Positions 40,543-51,117 are shown, counted from the stretch's first letter. The stretch is DNA of 64,000 bases from Paraburkholderia acidisoli (GCF_009789675.1 NZ_CP046913.1:2852001-2916000); one strand, 5' to 3'. Notes: generated from the letters alone by a model not told the origin. A program made the numbers and translations.

Positions 40543-41544
40543 CTAGAAGTTCTTGCGCAGATCCATGCCCTGATACATCGACGCGACGAGATCGCCGTAG
40601 CCGTTGTACATGAGCGTCTTGCGCTTGGGCGTGAAAAAGCCGTCCTCGCCGATCCGCCGCTCGGTCGCCTGGCTCCAGCGCGGGTGATCGACATTCGGAT
40701 TCACATTCGAAAAGAAACCGTACTCGTTGGGCGCGTACTTGTTCCAGCTCGTGGGCGGCTGGCTCGACAGAAAGCGGATCTTCACAAGCGACTTGGCGCT
40801 CTTGAAGCCGTACTTCCACGGCACCACCACGCGCACGGGCGCGCCGTTCTGGTTCGGCAGCACCTGCCCGTAAAGCCCCACGGTGAGCAGCGTGAGCGGG
40901 TTCATCGCCTCGTCCATGCGCAGGCCCTCGCTGTACGGCCAGTCGAGAATCGGCTCGGAGAGGCCCGGCATCTGCGAAGGGTCGGCGAGCGTCACGAACT
41001 GCACGTAGCGCGCATTGCCCGTGGGCTGCACGCGGCGGATCAGTTCGGAGAGCGAAATGCCGATCCACGGAATCACCATCGACCAGCCCTCCACGCAGCG
41101 GTGCCGGTACACGCGTTCTTCGAGCGGCGCGAGCTTGAGGATTTCGTCGATGTCGAACACCTTCGCGTTCTTCACCTCGCCTTCCACGCTGATCTTCCAC
41201 GGGCGCGGCCGCAGCGTCTGCGCGTGCTGCGCGGGATCGCTCTTATCGGTGCCGAACTCGTAGAAGTTGTTGTAGGTCGTGATGTCCTTATAGGGCGTGA
41301 TCTTGTCGAGCGCGACGAATTTGGGGTTGGTCCTGGCGGCGAGCTTCTGCGCCTTGGGGTCGCCCGGCGCGTATTCGGCCCACGCCCGGCTCGCCGCGAA
41401 CGGCCCCGCCACGCCGCCGAGCGCGAGCGCGCCCGCCGCTTTCAGCACGCGCCGGCGTTGTTCGAACACCGTTTGCGGCGTGATTTCGCTTGCGGCGATG
41501 TCGTCGCCGTTGAGCAAGATCCGGTTGCTTCGTCTAACCCACAT
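40543..41544 (-). CDS. msrP: Periplasmic methionine sulfoxide reductase MsrP
   Basis: A 333-residue molybdopterin enzyme repairing oxidised methionines in envelope proteins. A twin-arginine signal ([15 protein letters not shown]) directs folded export. The molybdenum-ligand Cys is in [15 protein letters not shown], followed by [19 protein letters not shown]. It precedes its electron donor msrQ in an operon. No anomaly was seen. Confidence 0.96.
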   Translation of the reverse strand: MWVRRSNRILLNGDDIAASEITPQTVFEQRRRVLKAAGALALGGVAGPFAASRAWAEYAPGDPKAQKLAARTNPKFVALDKITPYKDITTYNNFYEFGTDKSDPAQHAQTLRPRPWKISVEGEVKNAKVFDIDEILKLAPLEERVYRHRCVEGWSMVIPWIGISLSELIRRVQPTGNARYVQFVTLADPSQMPGLSEPILDWPYSEGLRMDEAMNPLTLLTVGLYGQVLPNQNGAPVRVVVPWKYGFKSAKSLVKIRFLSSQPPTSWNKYAPNEYGFFSNVNPNVDHPRWSQATERRIGEDGFFTPKRKTLMYNGYGDLVASMYQGMDLRKNF

Positions 41545-41619
41545 GCTGCTGCTCCTGCGTTTCGGGAAACGTCCTTATCCGGGCAAACACCGCGCACGCG
41601 CGAAGCTTCCCGGCACACG

Positions 41620-41655
41620 AAAAAAAACCGTCGGTGCACGAGGCATCCGACGGTT
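41620..41655 (-). terminator. Terminator downstream of the ccs genes
   Basis: On the minus strand a 9-bp perfect stem AACCGTCGG/CCGACGGTT with a 12-nt loop runs into seven or eight T residues. It separates ccsA from msrP. Confidence 0.9.
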
Positions 41656-41712
41656 AGTTCGTTGCGCGGGCCGCGGCGGTTACACCCCGGCCGCAAATAT
41701 CACGCCGTGCGC

Positions 41713-42939
41713 TTACAGCTTGCCGTAGCTGTGCAGCCCGGAGAGGAACATGTTCACGCCGAGGAACGCGAAGGTCGTGACGAGCAGGCCCGTGAGCGCC
41801 CACCACGCCGCCACGCCGCCGCGCAGGCCCTTCATGAGGCGCATGTGCAGCCACGCCGCGTAGTTGAGCCAGACGATCAGCGCCCACGTTTCCTTCGGGT
41901 CCCAGCTCCAGTAGCCGCCCCACGCCTGCGCGGCCCAGAGCGCGCCCAGAATGGTGGCGATGGTGAAGAACGCGAAACCCACGGCGATCGACTTGTACAT
42001 GACGTCGTCGAGCACGTCGAGCGCGGGCAGGCGGTCCGCCAGCACGCCGCGCTCTTTCATCAGGTAGGCGACGCCCACCATGGCCGAAAGCGCGAAGCTG
42101 CCGTAGCCGATGAAGTTCGCGGGCACGTGGATCTTCATCCACCAGCTTTGCAGCGCGGGCACGAGCGGCTGGATCTGCTGCGCGTCGCGCGAAATCGAGT
42201 ACCACATCAGGAAGCCCACGGCCGCGCTGATCACGAGCAGCACGAAGGCGCCGAGCGCACGCGTGTTGTAGTGCTTTTCGTAGTAGAGATAGAACAGCGC
42301 GGTGATCAGGCTGAACAGCACGAACACTTCGTAAAGGTTCGAGATGGGAATGTGGCCCACGTCCGCGCCGATCAGATACGACTCGTACCAGCGCACCATC
42401 AGGCCGACAAAGCCCATCAGCACCGCCGCCCACGTGAGCTTCGAGCCGATCGAGGCGCCCGTTTCCGAGCGCGAGAGCAGGCCGATCCAGTAGAACAGCG
42501 TGGCGAGCACGAACAGCGCGCTCATCCACAGAATGGCCGACTGGCTGGAGAGGAAGTACTTGAGGAAGAACGCCTGGTCGGCACGGGCGAGATCGCCCTG
42601 GTAGATCTGGATCGCGCCGATCGAGAGCACGGCGATACCGGCCATCAGGAGGCGCGCGGGCTTCCAGCGCCAGCCGAGCACGACGAGCGCCGGCACCGTG
42701 CCGCACAGCACCAGCTTGTCGTAGTAATTCATGTGCGCGTGGTAGCGCGAGAGCGCGAAACCCGCGCCCGCCACCAGCGCCAGCGCGAACAGCCAGTCGA
42801 GCGCCGTGAGGCGGCGCAGGAAGGGGCGTTCGTCAAACAGGGCGTCGTGCAGATCGGCGGCAGCCGAGGCGTCGCGCGGCGCGGCGGCGCGGTCTGCGCG
42901 GCGGGCTTTCGCGGTGGAGGAAACCTGAGTCAAGTCCAT
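41713..42939 (-). CDS. ccsA: Cytochrome c biogenesis membrane protein CcsA (ResC)
   Basis: A 408-residue polytopic protein of System II cytochrome c maturation. The tryptophan-rich heme-handling WWD motif (WGGYWSWDPKETWALIVW) lies near the C-terminus, flanked by histidines in transmembrane helices. With ResB it exports heme and ligates it to CxxCH. Some annotation schemes call this family CcsB; the WWD motif identifies the heme-handling partner. It follows resB by 73 bp. Confidence 0.94.
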   Translation of the reverse strand: MDLTQVSSTAKARRADRAAAPRDASAAADLHDALFDERPFLRRLTALDWLFALALVAGAGFALSRYHAHMNYYDKLVLCGTVPALVVLGWRWKPARLLMAGIAVLSIGAIQIYQGDLARADQAFFLKYFLSSQSAILWMSALFVLATLFYWIGLLSRSETGASIGSKLTWAAVLMGFVGLMVRWYESYLIGADVGHIPISNLYEVFVLFSLITALFYLYYEKHYNTRALGAFVLLVISAAVGFLMWYSISRDAQQIQPLVPALQSWWMKIHVPANFIGYGSFALSAMVGVAYLMKERGVLADRLPALDVLDDVMYKSIAVGFAFFTIATILGALWAAQAWGGYWSWDPKETWALIVWLNYAAWLHMRLMKGLRGGVAAWWALTGLLVTTFAFLGVNMFLSGLHSYGKL

Positions 42940-43012
42940 GGGCGTTCCGGTGTCGATCGGAGGTTATTCATCAACGCGCGCACGGCGGTCGTGCGCGCGG
43001 ATCGAGTGAGGA

Positions 43013-45280
43013 TCAAGGCGCACGGTGCGTACCGTTGCCATCGTTTTGCCCTTCATGCTCGTTGGGGGTGTCGTGCGCCCCGGCAGCGCCGGCGGACCCG
43101 GCCGCCGCGCCCAGCGCGCGACCGACCGTCTCGCGGGTGCGGGCGAATTCCTTCTCGAAGTCGAGGGTACGGCGGGCGGTCGACATGGCCATGATGACGT
43201 CGACGCCGTGGCTCTCTGCGCCGGAACCGCTCCGGTCCTTCAGCCAGAACCACAGGCGCCGCTCACGCACGTAGAACATCGAGAAGATGCCGAGCACGAG
43301 CAACAGGCTGCCAAGATACACGACTTTCTTGCCCGGCGCGCGCGTCAACTGAAATACCGAAGCTTGCACCTGCTTGAATGAATCGAGCTGTAGATAGACG
43401 GGCGCGCCGTACAGAAAGCTGTCCGAAATGGCGTTGATGGAGTCCTGCACGAAGCGCGCGGCGTCGGTGTCGGGCTTGAGATCGGGTTCGCCGGCCTGCT
43501 CGCGCGCGATCTGCCAGAGATCCCACGTCGCGCCTTCGAGCATGCGCAGCAACAGGCCAGCGGCCTTTTCCTGCTGATCCTTCGGCACCGATTTGTCGAT
43601 GAACGCCGCCACCGCCTGGAAGCCGCCGAGCGAATTGGTCGCGCCCTTCGTGACCGGGCTGGGCTGCGAGGGATCGGTGCCCGAGAACAGCGTCAGCACG
43701 CGCTGGGCGCTGTCTTCGAGATGCTGCTGGAGATCGCGGTTCGAATCGGGGACGGAGCGCGCCGCGAAGCGCTTCGCGGCCTGCGCGCGCAGCGACGGAT
43801 CTTCGAACGCCGCGCGCAGCAGCATCCACTCCTTGGGCGTGCCGCCCGCGTCGGCGGGAATGCGCAGGTAGCGGAACGGATCGTCGGGATTCTCGCGCAT
43901 GCCCGCGAGGAACATGCGGTCGCCGCCGCCCACGTCCACCGGCAGCATGTAGTTGTTGTACTCGCGCGCCTGGCCGTCCTTGTCGCGCACCTTGTATTGC
44001 ACCGAAGGCCCGACATTGTGCAGATCGAGCGGCTTCGCGCTTTTCGCGCCCGAACCGAGCCGTTCGTCGAACGCTTCCTTGAGCGTCTGATGCGCAACGC
44101 CGCGCACGTCGTTCGCACCGCTGCCGTTCGAGATATTTTCCACGTTGATGGCGCGGAAATCGGCGAACTCGATGGTCTGGCCGTCCATGCCGGGCACGCG
44201 CTGGCCCGCGGGCGCGGCGAGCGGCGCCGAATTGCCGATCGTGCCGCCGAACGCGAAGCTCTTCGCGTTCGCGCCGCTCATGGGCCACGCGGTCATCGAC
44301 ATCTGCGAGCCGCCGTCCTGGAAGCTCGACTGGTAGATGGAGACGCCGTCGTATTCGAACGGCTCGTTCACCTCGATGCGCGCGGGAATGCGCTTGCCGG
44401 TTTGGTGGTCGATCACGACGATGTCGCTCGCGAACAGCTTGGGCATGCCCGTCGAGTAATAGTCGACGATGAACTTGTTGAGCTGGATCGAGAACGGCAG
44501 GTCCTGGATCAGCGAGCCGTCGGGCTGATTGAGGATGGCGGTGGAGACGAACTGGCCTTCGGGCACCCACGCGTAGCCGCGGAAGGTGGGATTCGACTGC
44601 GACAGCCGATGCTCGGGCGCGATGTCGTTGATGACGGCGTTGCTGCGAATGGGCGTCTTGTCGAACAGCCACATCTGGAATTTGATCGGCAGATTGCTGT
44701 CGAGCAAGCCACCGATGCAGATCACCACGATCGCGAGGTGCGCGAAGATGTAGCCGATTTTGGTGAGCGCGCCGCGCTTGGCCGCGATCAGCGTCGCGCC
44801 TTCGCTTTCGCGCACCACGAAGCGGTAGCCGAGGCGCGCCGAGAGCTTGCCGAGCGTGGCGGCCGTGGCGGCGCGCGTCGTGCCCTCGAGCGCGAATTCG
44901 CCCTTGTGATGGAACGCGCGCAGGCTGCCTTCGCGAACCTTGTCCTTCCAGCTCTTCATGTCCGCGATCATCTTCGGCCCGTTGCGGATCACGCACAGCG
45001 AGATCGACACCACGAGAAAGCCGAGGATGGTCATGAACCACCACGCGCTGTAGACCGTGTAGAGGCTCAGCGAGCGGAAGATGTCGGCCCAGAACGGCCC
45101 GAACTGATTGACGTAGTTGGGATACGGGTCGTCCTGCGTGAGCACCGTCCCGATGATGCTGGCGATCGCCAGCACGACGAGCAGCGAGATCGCGAAGCGC
45201 ATCGAACTGATCAGCTCGACGGCGCTCTTCACCGCCCTCTGGCGAACCTTCAACTCCAAACCCTGCGTGGTGACGCTCAT
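43013..45280 (-). CDS. resB: Cytochrome c biogenesis protein ResB (CcsB)
   Basis: A 755-residue ResB-family protein. Three transmembrane helices at the N-terminal side (ISLLVVLAIASIIGTVL; SAWWFMTILGFLVVSISLCV; IGYIFAHLAIVVICIGGLLD) and one near the C-terminus (GSLLLVLGIFSMFYVRERR) bracket a large periplasmic domain. It is the System II partner of CcsA and presents apocytochrome. A roughly 60-residue low-complexity tail follows the last helix. It heads the ccs pair, downstream of the cytochrome c gene on the same strand. Confidence 0.94.
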   Translation of the reverse strand: MSVTTQGLELKVRQRAVKSAVELISSMRFAISLLVVLAIASIIGTVLTQDDPYPNYVNQFGPFWADIFRSLSLYTVYSAWWFMTILGFLVVSISLCVIRNGPKMIADMKSWKDKVREGSLRAFHHKGEFALEGTTRAATAATLGKLSARLGYRFVVRESEGATLIAAKRGALTKIGYIFAHLAIVVICIGGLLDSNLPIKFQMWLFDKTPIRSNAVINDIAPEHRLSQSNPTFRGYAWVPEGQFVSTAILNQPDGSLIQDLPFSIQLNKFIVDYYSTGMPKLFASDIVVIDHQTGKRIPARIEVNEPFEYDGVSIYQSSFQDGGSQMSMTAWPMSGANAKSFAFGGTIGNSAPLAAPAGQRVPGMDGQTIEFADFRAINVENISNGSGANDVRGVAHQTLKEAFDERLGSGAKSAKPLDLHNVGPSVQYKVRDKDGQAREYNNYMLPVDVGGGDRMFLAGMRENPDDPFRYLRIPADAGGTPKEWMLLRAAFEDPSLRAQAAKRFAARSVPDSNRDLQQHLEDSAQRVLTLFSGTDPSQPSPVTKGATNSLGGFQAVAAFIDKSVPKDQQEKAAGLLLRMLEGATWDLWQIAREQAGEPDLKPDTDAARFVQDSINAISDSFLYGAPVYLQLDSFKQVQASVFQLTRAPGKKVVYLGSLLLVLGIFSMFYVRERRLWFWLKDRSGSGAESHGVDVIMAMSTARRTLDFEKEFARTRETVGRALGAAAGSAGAAGAHDTPNEHEGQNDGNGTHRAP

Positions 45281-45411
45281 TCAAACTCCACTATTCGCCG
45301 CATGACGCTGCTGCGTGCGCGTGATTATCGCTGCTGGACGTGTCAAATCCGATGTCGATGTCGATGTCGATCGCGAAACCGATGCCGCGCCGGGATTGCC
45401 GCGCCACAGCA

Positions 45412-45460
45412 AAAAAGGGTGCAGGCCCGCCGCCGGAAACGCGACGCCCTCACCCTTTTT
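45412..45460. terminator. Terminator between cytochrome c4 and resB
   Basis: Arms AAAAAGGGTG and CACCCTTTTT around a 29-nt loop, with flanking A/T runs. It follows the cytochrome gene on the minus strand. Confidence 0.7.
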
Positions 45461-45510
45461 GTTGTTGTTCGACCAGCCGCCGCGCGGTGTTGCTGTCGCG
45501 CCGCCCGCGT

Positions 45511-46185
45511 TCAGTGCAAGCCGGCGGCGTAGTCGGCGACGGCCTTGATCTCGTCGTCGGAAAGCCGGTGCGCGATCATGCGCATCGGGTCGTTGTTGTT
45601 GCGCGTGCCCTGCTGGAAAGCGTTGAGCTGCGCGACGATGTACTCCGACCACTGCCCCGAAAGGCGCGGATACTGGATCGGAATGCCTTGCCCCGTGGGT
45701 CCGTGGCACGCGGCACACGCCGGCACGCCCTTGTCGGCCACGCCCGCGCGCCAGATCGTCTGGCCAAGCGCCACGGTTTTCGCGTCGTGCGCGTAGCCGG
45801 GCTTGGGTTGCTGCGAGGCGAACCACGCCGCCACATTGATCATATCCTGATCGGACAGCGCGGCCGCGAAGCCCGCCATGACCGGATTGGCGCGCGCGGC
45901 GGGCTTGCCGCCGGGCTGGGGCTTGAAGTCCTTGAGTTCTTTAACGAGATACGCGGCGTGCTGGCCGGCGAGCTTGGGATACGCGCCGCCCGTGCTGTTG
46001 CCGTCGGCCGCGTGGCACGCGGCGCACACCTGCGCGGCAATCGCTTGCCCGCGCGCGAGGTCGGGTTTGGCCGGCGTTCCCTGATCCGCCGCTCTCGCGC
46101 CTCCCGCCATCGTGACTACACCTGCTGTCAGACCTGCCGCTATCGCAATCTCGAGTACCTTCAAGGACTTGCCCAGTCGATTCAT
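45511..46185 (-). CDS. Diheme cytochrome c4
   Basis: A 224-residue exported protein with two c-type heme sites, both CAACH (VCAACHAADGNS and ACAACHGPTGQG), each half repeating the c4 pattern (YPKLAGQHAAYL; YPRLSGQWSEYI). A signal peptide ends near GGARA. It carries electrons in the periplasm, probably to a terminal oxidase, and is a natural client of the ResB/CcsA machinery downstream. The start at 46183-46185 leaves a normal signal peptide. Confidence 0.94.
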   Translation of the reverse strand: MNRLGKSLKVLEIAIAAGLTAGVVTMAGGARAADQGTPAKPDLARGQAIAAQVCAACHAADGNSTGGAYPKLAGQHAAYLVKELKDFKPQPGGKPAARANPVMAGFAAALSDQDMINVAAWFASQQPKPGYAHDAKTVALGQTIWRAGVADKGVPACAACHGPTGQGIPIQYPRLSGQWSEYIVAQLNAFQQGTRNNNDPMRMIAHRLSDDEIKAVADYAAGLH

Positions 46186-46293
46186 TCGCGCACCTTGTTT
46201 CGTCTTGTGGGAATCAGGTTCTGCAATGGACGACAACGACGGCACTGCCCGAAAGGCCCGCGCTGGCCTAACCGGTATTCAGTAAACCGTCGC

Positions 46294-46303
46294 ATTGTAC
46301 AAT
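46294..46303. promoter_or_regulatory. Palindromic divergent -10 element between cytochrome c4 and engB
   Basis: ATTGTACAAT is its own reverse complement and gives a TACAAT hexamer on each strand, suitable for both engB (plus) and the cytochrome gene (minus). The -35 boxes are weak. Confidence 0.4.
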
Positions 46304-46421
46304 AGCGCGCACGGCGCTACGGCGCCAGTCGGGCCTCTCCCCGATATCCCAGAATCCACCCCGGCCGCTTCCGGGCCCGGCGAGCCAGTCGCCTCGCTGT
46401 TTCATACTGTGGTCGTATCCG

Positions 46422-47081
46422 ATGGCCTTCCTGCTGCACCAAGCCCGCTTCTTCACGACGGTCAACCATTTGCGCGATCTGCCCGCCACGGCGCGGCCCG
46501 AGGTCGCGTTCGCCGGCCGCTCGAACGCGGGTAAATCGACGGCCATCAACCTGCTGTGCAACCAGAAGCGTCTCGCGTTCGCCTCGAAAACGCCGGGCCG
46601 CACGCAGCACATCAACTACTTCTCGGTCGGTCCCGAAGACGAGCCGGCCGGTTACCTCGTCGACCTGCCGGGCTACGGTTACGCCGAAGTGCCGGAAGCC
46701 GCCAAGGCGCACTGGGAGCAACTGCTCTCGCTGTATCTGCAGTCGCGCGCGCAGCTCGCCGGGCTGATCCTGATGATGGATGCGCGCCGTCCGTTCACCG
46801 AACTCGACCGCCGCATGGTGGAGTGGTTCGGATCGACGGGCAAGCCGATCCACGCGCTGCTCACGAAATGCGACAAATTGACGCGTCAGGAGTGCGTGCT
46901 GTCGCTGCGCACGGCCAACAAGGCGTTCGACGAATACCGCAAGGCCGGTTACGAAGGGAAGCTGAGCGCGCAGCTCTTCTCGGCGCTCAAGCGGGTTGGG
47001 CTGGACGAGGCGCATGCGGTGATCGAAAGCTGGATCGCGCCGAAGGCCACGGCTGGCGAAGCCGGGCAAGCCGCCGAATAA
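46422..47081 (+). CDS. engB: Ribosome biogenesis GTPase EngB (YsxC)
   Basis: A 219-residue TRAFAC GTPase needed for large-subunit assembly. The P-loop GRSNAGKST spans residues 32-40; switch [12 protein letters not shown] and the NKxD-type TKCD follow; [11 protein letters not shown] holds the G2 threonine. Size and motifs are normal. It is divergent from the cytochrome c4 gene and followed, after 415 bp holding an opposite-strand small RNA candidate, by hemB. Confidence 0.96.
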   Translation: MAFLLHQARFFTTVNHLRDLPATARPEVAFAGRSNAGKSTAINLLCNQKRLAFASKTPGRTQHINYFSVGPEDEPAGYLVDLPGYGYAEVPEAAKAHWEQLLSLYLQSRAQLAGLILMMDARRPFTELDRRMVEWFGSTGKPIHALLTKCDKLTRQECVLSLRTANKAFDEYRKAGYEGKLSAQLFSALKRVGLDEAHAVIESWIAPKATAGEAGQAAE

Positions 47082-47313
47082 GCGCCTGCCAGGGCGGGGA
47101 TCGCCATGATCGCCGCCACCGCCGCCATCCCTCATAGCGCTGGATTCGCCGCGCCTCGCGCTTTCGATTGCGCTCGATTCCGGCGCACGGCGCGAAGCCA
47201 ATCCGTAAGTTTTACGCTTATGTGCGCCAGCGCACATAACGCCCCTCGCTTCCGCCCGGATGGCTCGTAAAACGCATGCCCGGCGCATAGACCGAGGGCT
47301 TTGTCGCGCCCAG

Positions 47314-47421
47314 AAAAAAACCCGCCGCGATTTGCCGGCGGGTTAAACAGCCTTATCGAAAAACGACAGGCACCCGCTCAGGGAGGAGAAGCGGGGAGTC
47401 TGGCGCCAGGCGCCTCGCTCG
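47314..47421 (-). ncRNA. Candidate small RNA gene opposite the engB-hemB gap
   Basis: The minus strand between engB and hemB ends in a strong intrinsic terminator (9-bp stem AACCCGCCG/CGGCGGGTT, then seven T; 47314-47344) with no protein gene to serve. Upstream on that strand is a TATCAT at 47428-47433, which would start a transcript of about 105 nt. That RNA would have a 5' hairpin (GGCGCC-rich), a single-stranded C/U-rich run (CUUCUCCUCCCU) complementary to Shine-Dalgarno sequences, a second small hairpin (GCCUGUCG/CGAUAAGGC), then the terminator. This is the layout of a trans-acting sRNA. The -35 box is weak. Confidence 0.5.
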
Positions 47422-47424
47422 ATC

Positions 47425-48496
<1,072 letters not shown>

Positions 48497-48520
48497 GTTT
48501 CTGCGCGTTTAGCGCAAGCG

Positions 48521-48550
48521 AAAAAGGCACGTCGAGCGACGTGCCTTTTT
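48521..48550. terminator. Convergent terminator between hemB and dsbD
   Basis: A perfect 13-bp stem AAAAAGGCACGTC / GACGTGCCTTTTT with a 4-nt loop, T-runs on both strands, between two converging genes. Confidence 0.92.
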
Positions 48551-48598
48551 GTTTTTTGCCGATGCCGAACGCGCGAACGCTATCGCGCTGGACCGCGG

Positions 48599-50611
48599 TC
48601 AGGACTGCGGCGCCGCCGCCGACGCGGCGGATGTCACGTTGTCGAGCCGCGCGAGAAAGCGCTCGGCGTTCTCGTAGCCCACCACGCGCAGCACTTCGTG
48701 GCCCTTCGTATCGAAAAAGATGATGCCCGGCGGCCCGAACAGACCGAAACGCTTGAGCAGCGCCTGGTCGTTGGTATCGTTCGCGGTGACATCGGCGCGC
48801 AGCAGGCCTAGCTGCTTGAGACGCGCCTGCACGCGCGGGTCGCTGAAGGTGAACTTCTCCATTTCCTTGCAGCTCACGCACCAGTCGGCATAGAAGTCGA
48901 GCATCGCGGGCTGGCCGACCGTATGGGCCGAAGCGAGCGCCGCGTCCAGTTGCGCCGGCGAGCGCACGGGCGCGAAGCTCAGGTCGCTTGCGGTGTTCGC
49001 TTGCGCACCCGCGGTCGAGGCATCGGCCGCGCCCGGGCCGCTCACGCGCGCAGCCAGCACGCCCAGCGGGCGCAGCGGATCGCTCGACCCCGCCGCAAGG
49101 CCGACGATCAGCGTGGCGGCCCAGATCGCGAACGCCGCGCCAAGGCCGCGCCCGAGCCGGCGCCAGACGTTCGAAACGCCCGCGCCCGGCGTGAACAGGC
49201 CGAGCGCCGCGGCGGCCAGCAGCAGCCAGAGCGCCGCGAGCAGCATCTGCGCGGTCGCGCCGAGCACGGGCCAGACGATCCACAGCGCGGCGGCCAGCAG
49301 CACGACGCCGAAGAACACCTTCACGCCGTCCATCCACACGCCCGCGCGGGGCAGCAGCGTGCCCGCGCCGAGGCCGAGAATCATCAGCGGCACGCCCAGC
49401 CCGATCCCCATCGCGAACAACGCCGCGCCGCCGAGCACGGCATTGCCCGTGTGCGCGATGAAGGCGAGCACCGCGAACAGCGGCGCGGTCATGCAGGCGC
49501 CCACCACGAGCGCCGAAAGCGCACCCATGAGCGCGACGGCCAGGAACTTGCCGCCCGAACGGCCTTGCGAAGCCCGCGAGGCGCCGTCCTGCCAGCGCTG
49601 CGGCAACGCGAGGTCGTAGCCCGCGATCAGCGTGAGCGCGAAGGCGGTGAGCAGCACGGCGAACGCACCGAGCACCCAGGGATTCTGCAGCCACGCGCCC
49701 AGACTCTGGCCGACCAGCGCCGCGGCAATGCCGAGCACGGTGTAGACGAGCGCCATGCCGAGCACGTAGACGAACGAGAGCGAGAAGCCGCGCAGGCGCG
49801 TCACGCGCGCGCCCTCGCCGACGATGATCGCCGAAAGGATCGGGATCATCGGGTACGAACACGGCAGCAGACTCAGCACCATGCCCGCAACGAAGTACAG
49901 ACCGACCACGGCGAAGAAGCCGCCACCTTGCAGCAGCGACTGTGCGTAGTCGGCGCTGGTGGCGCGCTCGTACCACGGTTGATCGCTAGTGTTCGGCGCG
50001 GCTTGCGCCGCAGGCGCGGGCGCTTGCGTAGGGGCTTGCGATGCCGATGCCGGCGTCTGCGCGGATGTCTGCGTGGGCGCGCCTTGCGCCGCAGCTTTCG
50101 GCACCGCGCTCTGCCCGCCCGCAGCGGCCTGCAATGCCGCACCGCTCACGTGATAGACGTGCTGCGCGGGCGGATAGCAGATGCCCGCATCGGCACAACC
50201 CTGCGACGTGACGGCCAGATCGAACGGCCCGCTCGACTTCGCCACCGGCACGCGGATCGTCAGTTCCTTGCGATAGGTCTCGACGTTCTTGTTGAAGGTC
50301 GGATCGAACTTCACGTGGCCCGGCGGGATCTGCGCATCGCCGAGCGTGGCCGCGCCGTTTTGCGCCTCGAACGCGAAGCGCTCGCGGTACATGTAGTAGC
50401 CGTCCGCGATCTTGAAGTGCACGTCGACCATGCCCGGCTCTTCGCTCGCGCTGAACGTGAATGCCTGGTCGGGGGGCAGAAAGTCGGTGTCGTCGGCGCG
50501 CGCGGCGGGGGCGCCGAGCAGCATCGTCAACGTGCAGCACAGGAGCACGAGGAAACCGCAAAGCGAAGCATACGGCGCGGCACACGCGCGCCGATCGAAA
50601 CGATTAGACAT
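48599..50611 (-). CDS. dsbD: Thiol:disulfide interchange protein DsbD
   Basis: A 670-residue three-domain protein carrying electrons from cytoplasmic thioredoxin to the periplasm. After a signal peptide come the alpha domain with its cysteine pair (GCADAGICYPPAQH), a Pro/Ala linker, eight transmembrane helices with the two membrane cysteines (LLPCSYPMIP and VGACMTAPLF), and the C-terminal thioredoxin-like gamma domain (ADWCVSCKEME). It may reduce apocytochromes matured by ResB/CcsA. The ATG at 50609-50611 overlaps the cutA stop; an ATG eight codons earlier is possible. Confidence 0.95.
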   Translation of the reverse strand: MSNRFDRRACAAPYASLCGFLVLLCCTLTMLLGAPAARADDTDFLPPDQAFTFSASEEPGMVDVHFKIADGYYMYRERFAFEAQNGAATLGDAQIPPGHVKFDPTFNKNVETYRKELTIRVPVAKSSGPFDLAVTSQGCADAGICYPPAQHVYHVSGAALQAAAGGQSAVPKAAAQGAPTQTSAQTPASASQAPTQAPAPAAQAAPNTSDQPWYERATSADYAQSLLQGGGFFAVVGLYFVAGMVLSLLPCSYPMIPILSAIIVGEGARVTRLRGFSLSFVYVLGMALVYTVLGIAAALVGQSLGAWLQNPWVLGAFAVLLTAFALTLIAGYDLALPQRWQDGASRASQGRSGGKFLAVALMGALSALVVGACMTAPLFAVLAFIAHTGNAVLGGAALFAMGIGLGVPLMILGLGAGTLLPRAGVWMDGVKVFFGVVLLAAALWIVWPVLGATAQMLLAALWLLLAAAALGLFTPGAGVSNVWRRLGRGLGAAFAIWAATLIVGLAAGSSDPLRPLGVLAARVSGPGAADASTAGAQANTASDLSFAPVRSPAQLDAALASAHTVGQPAMLDFYADWCVSCKEMEKFTFSDPRVQARLKQLGLLRADVTANDTNDQALLKRFGLFGPPGIIFFDTKGHEVLRVVGYENAERFLARLDNVTSAASAAAPQS

Positions 50612-50972
50612 GGAGGGGACGCTGAGTCTCGGCATGAACCCACTGTCCGTAGGCGTGCGACGCCGTGACTTGCCACGAGAGGATCTCGGGGGTTTCGTAG
50701 GGATGCTCGGTCTGGATGAACTGTTCGAGCTCGGCCGCGCGGGCGAGGCTCGTCTTGAAGAGAAGCTGCACTTCTTCGCCGGATTCGATCTTGCCCTGCC
50801 AGTGATACTGCGAGTGCACCGCGCCCATGCGCGTCACGCACGCGGCCAGGCGCTGCGCGAGCGCACCGGAGGCGAGCTTCTCGGCGGCGTCTTCGTCGGG
50901 CGCCGTGGTCAGGATCAAGGTCACACTCGGGATCACACTCGGGATCACACTCGGGGTCACATTGAGGGTCAC
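50604..50972 (-). CDS. cutA: CutA1 divalent-cation tolerance protein (start uncertain)
   Basis: The body is a CutA1 trimeric protein: LILTTAPDEDAAEKLASGAL, RLAACVTRMGAVHSQYHWQG and TEHPYETPEILSWQV. The exact function is unsettled; it has been linked to metal tolerance. The start lies in a 12-bp tandem repeat (50921-50968) whose every unit offers an in-frame GTG (Val-Thr/Ile-Pro-Ser). The GTG at 50970-50972 is used because CGGAG lies 6 nt upstream, giving 122 residues. Family alignment would suit a later GTG equally. It overlaps dsbD by eight bases. Confidence 0.88.
   Translation of the reverse strand: MTLNVTPSVIPSVIPSVTLILTTAPDEDAAEKLASGALAQRLAACVTRMGAVHSQYHWQGKIESGEEVQLLFKTSLARAAELEQFIQTEHPYETPEILSWQVTASHAYGQWVHAETQRPLHV
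50921..50968 (-). repeat. 12-bp tandem repeat at the cutA start
   Basis: Four units of TCACACTCGGGR (plus-strand sense), the last diverged. On the coding strand each unit contains an in-frame GTG codon. Confidence 0.85.
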
Positions 50973-51117
50973 GGCGAACTCCGGCAGAGCGCCCGCGCGC
51001 AAGGCACGTGCGCGGCTTCGAGGCAGAACGTTATCGTACCACCCGGGCGCAGGATGCCTGCTCCCGCGCACCATGGAGGCCAACACGCCCGCGCGCGTTT
51101 TCATCCGCGCAAAAAAC

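Noticed and set aside
40210..43194. A 994-codon plus-strand open frame across msrQ, msrP and ccsA
   Set aside because: It is antisense to three well-identified genes and has no recognisable domain.
43263..45284. A 673-codon minus-strand frame overlapping resB
   Set aside because: It is a +1-shifted shadow of resB; resB itself has clear transmembrane and family features.
45347..45371. GATGTC hexamer repeats downstream of resB's start
   Set aside because: Only three to four short copies in a non-coding gap; nothing indicates a function.
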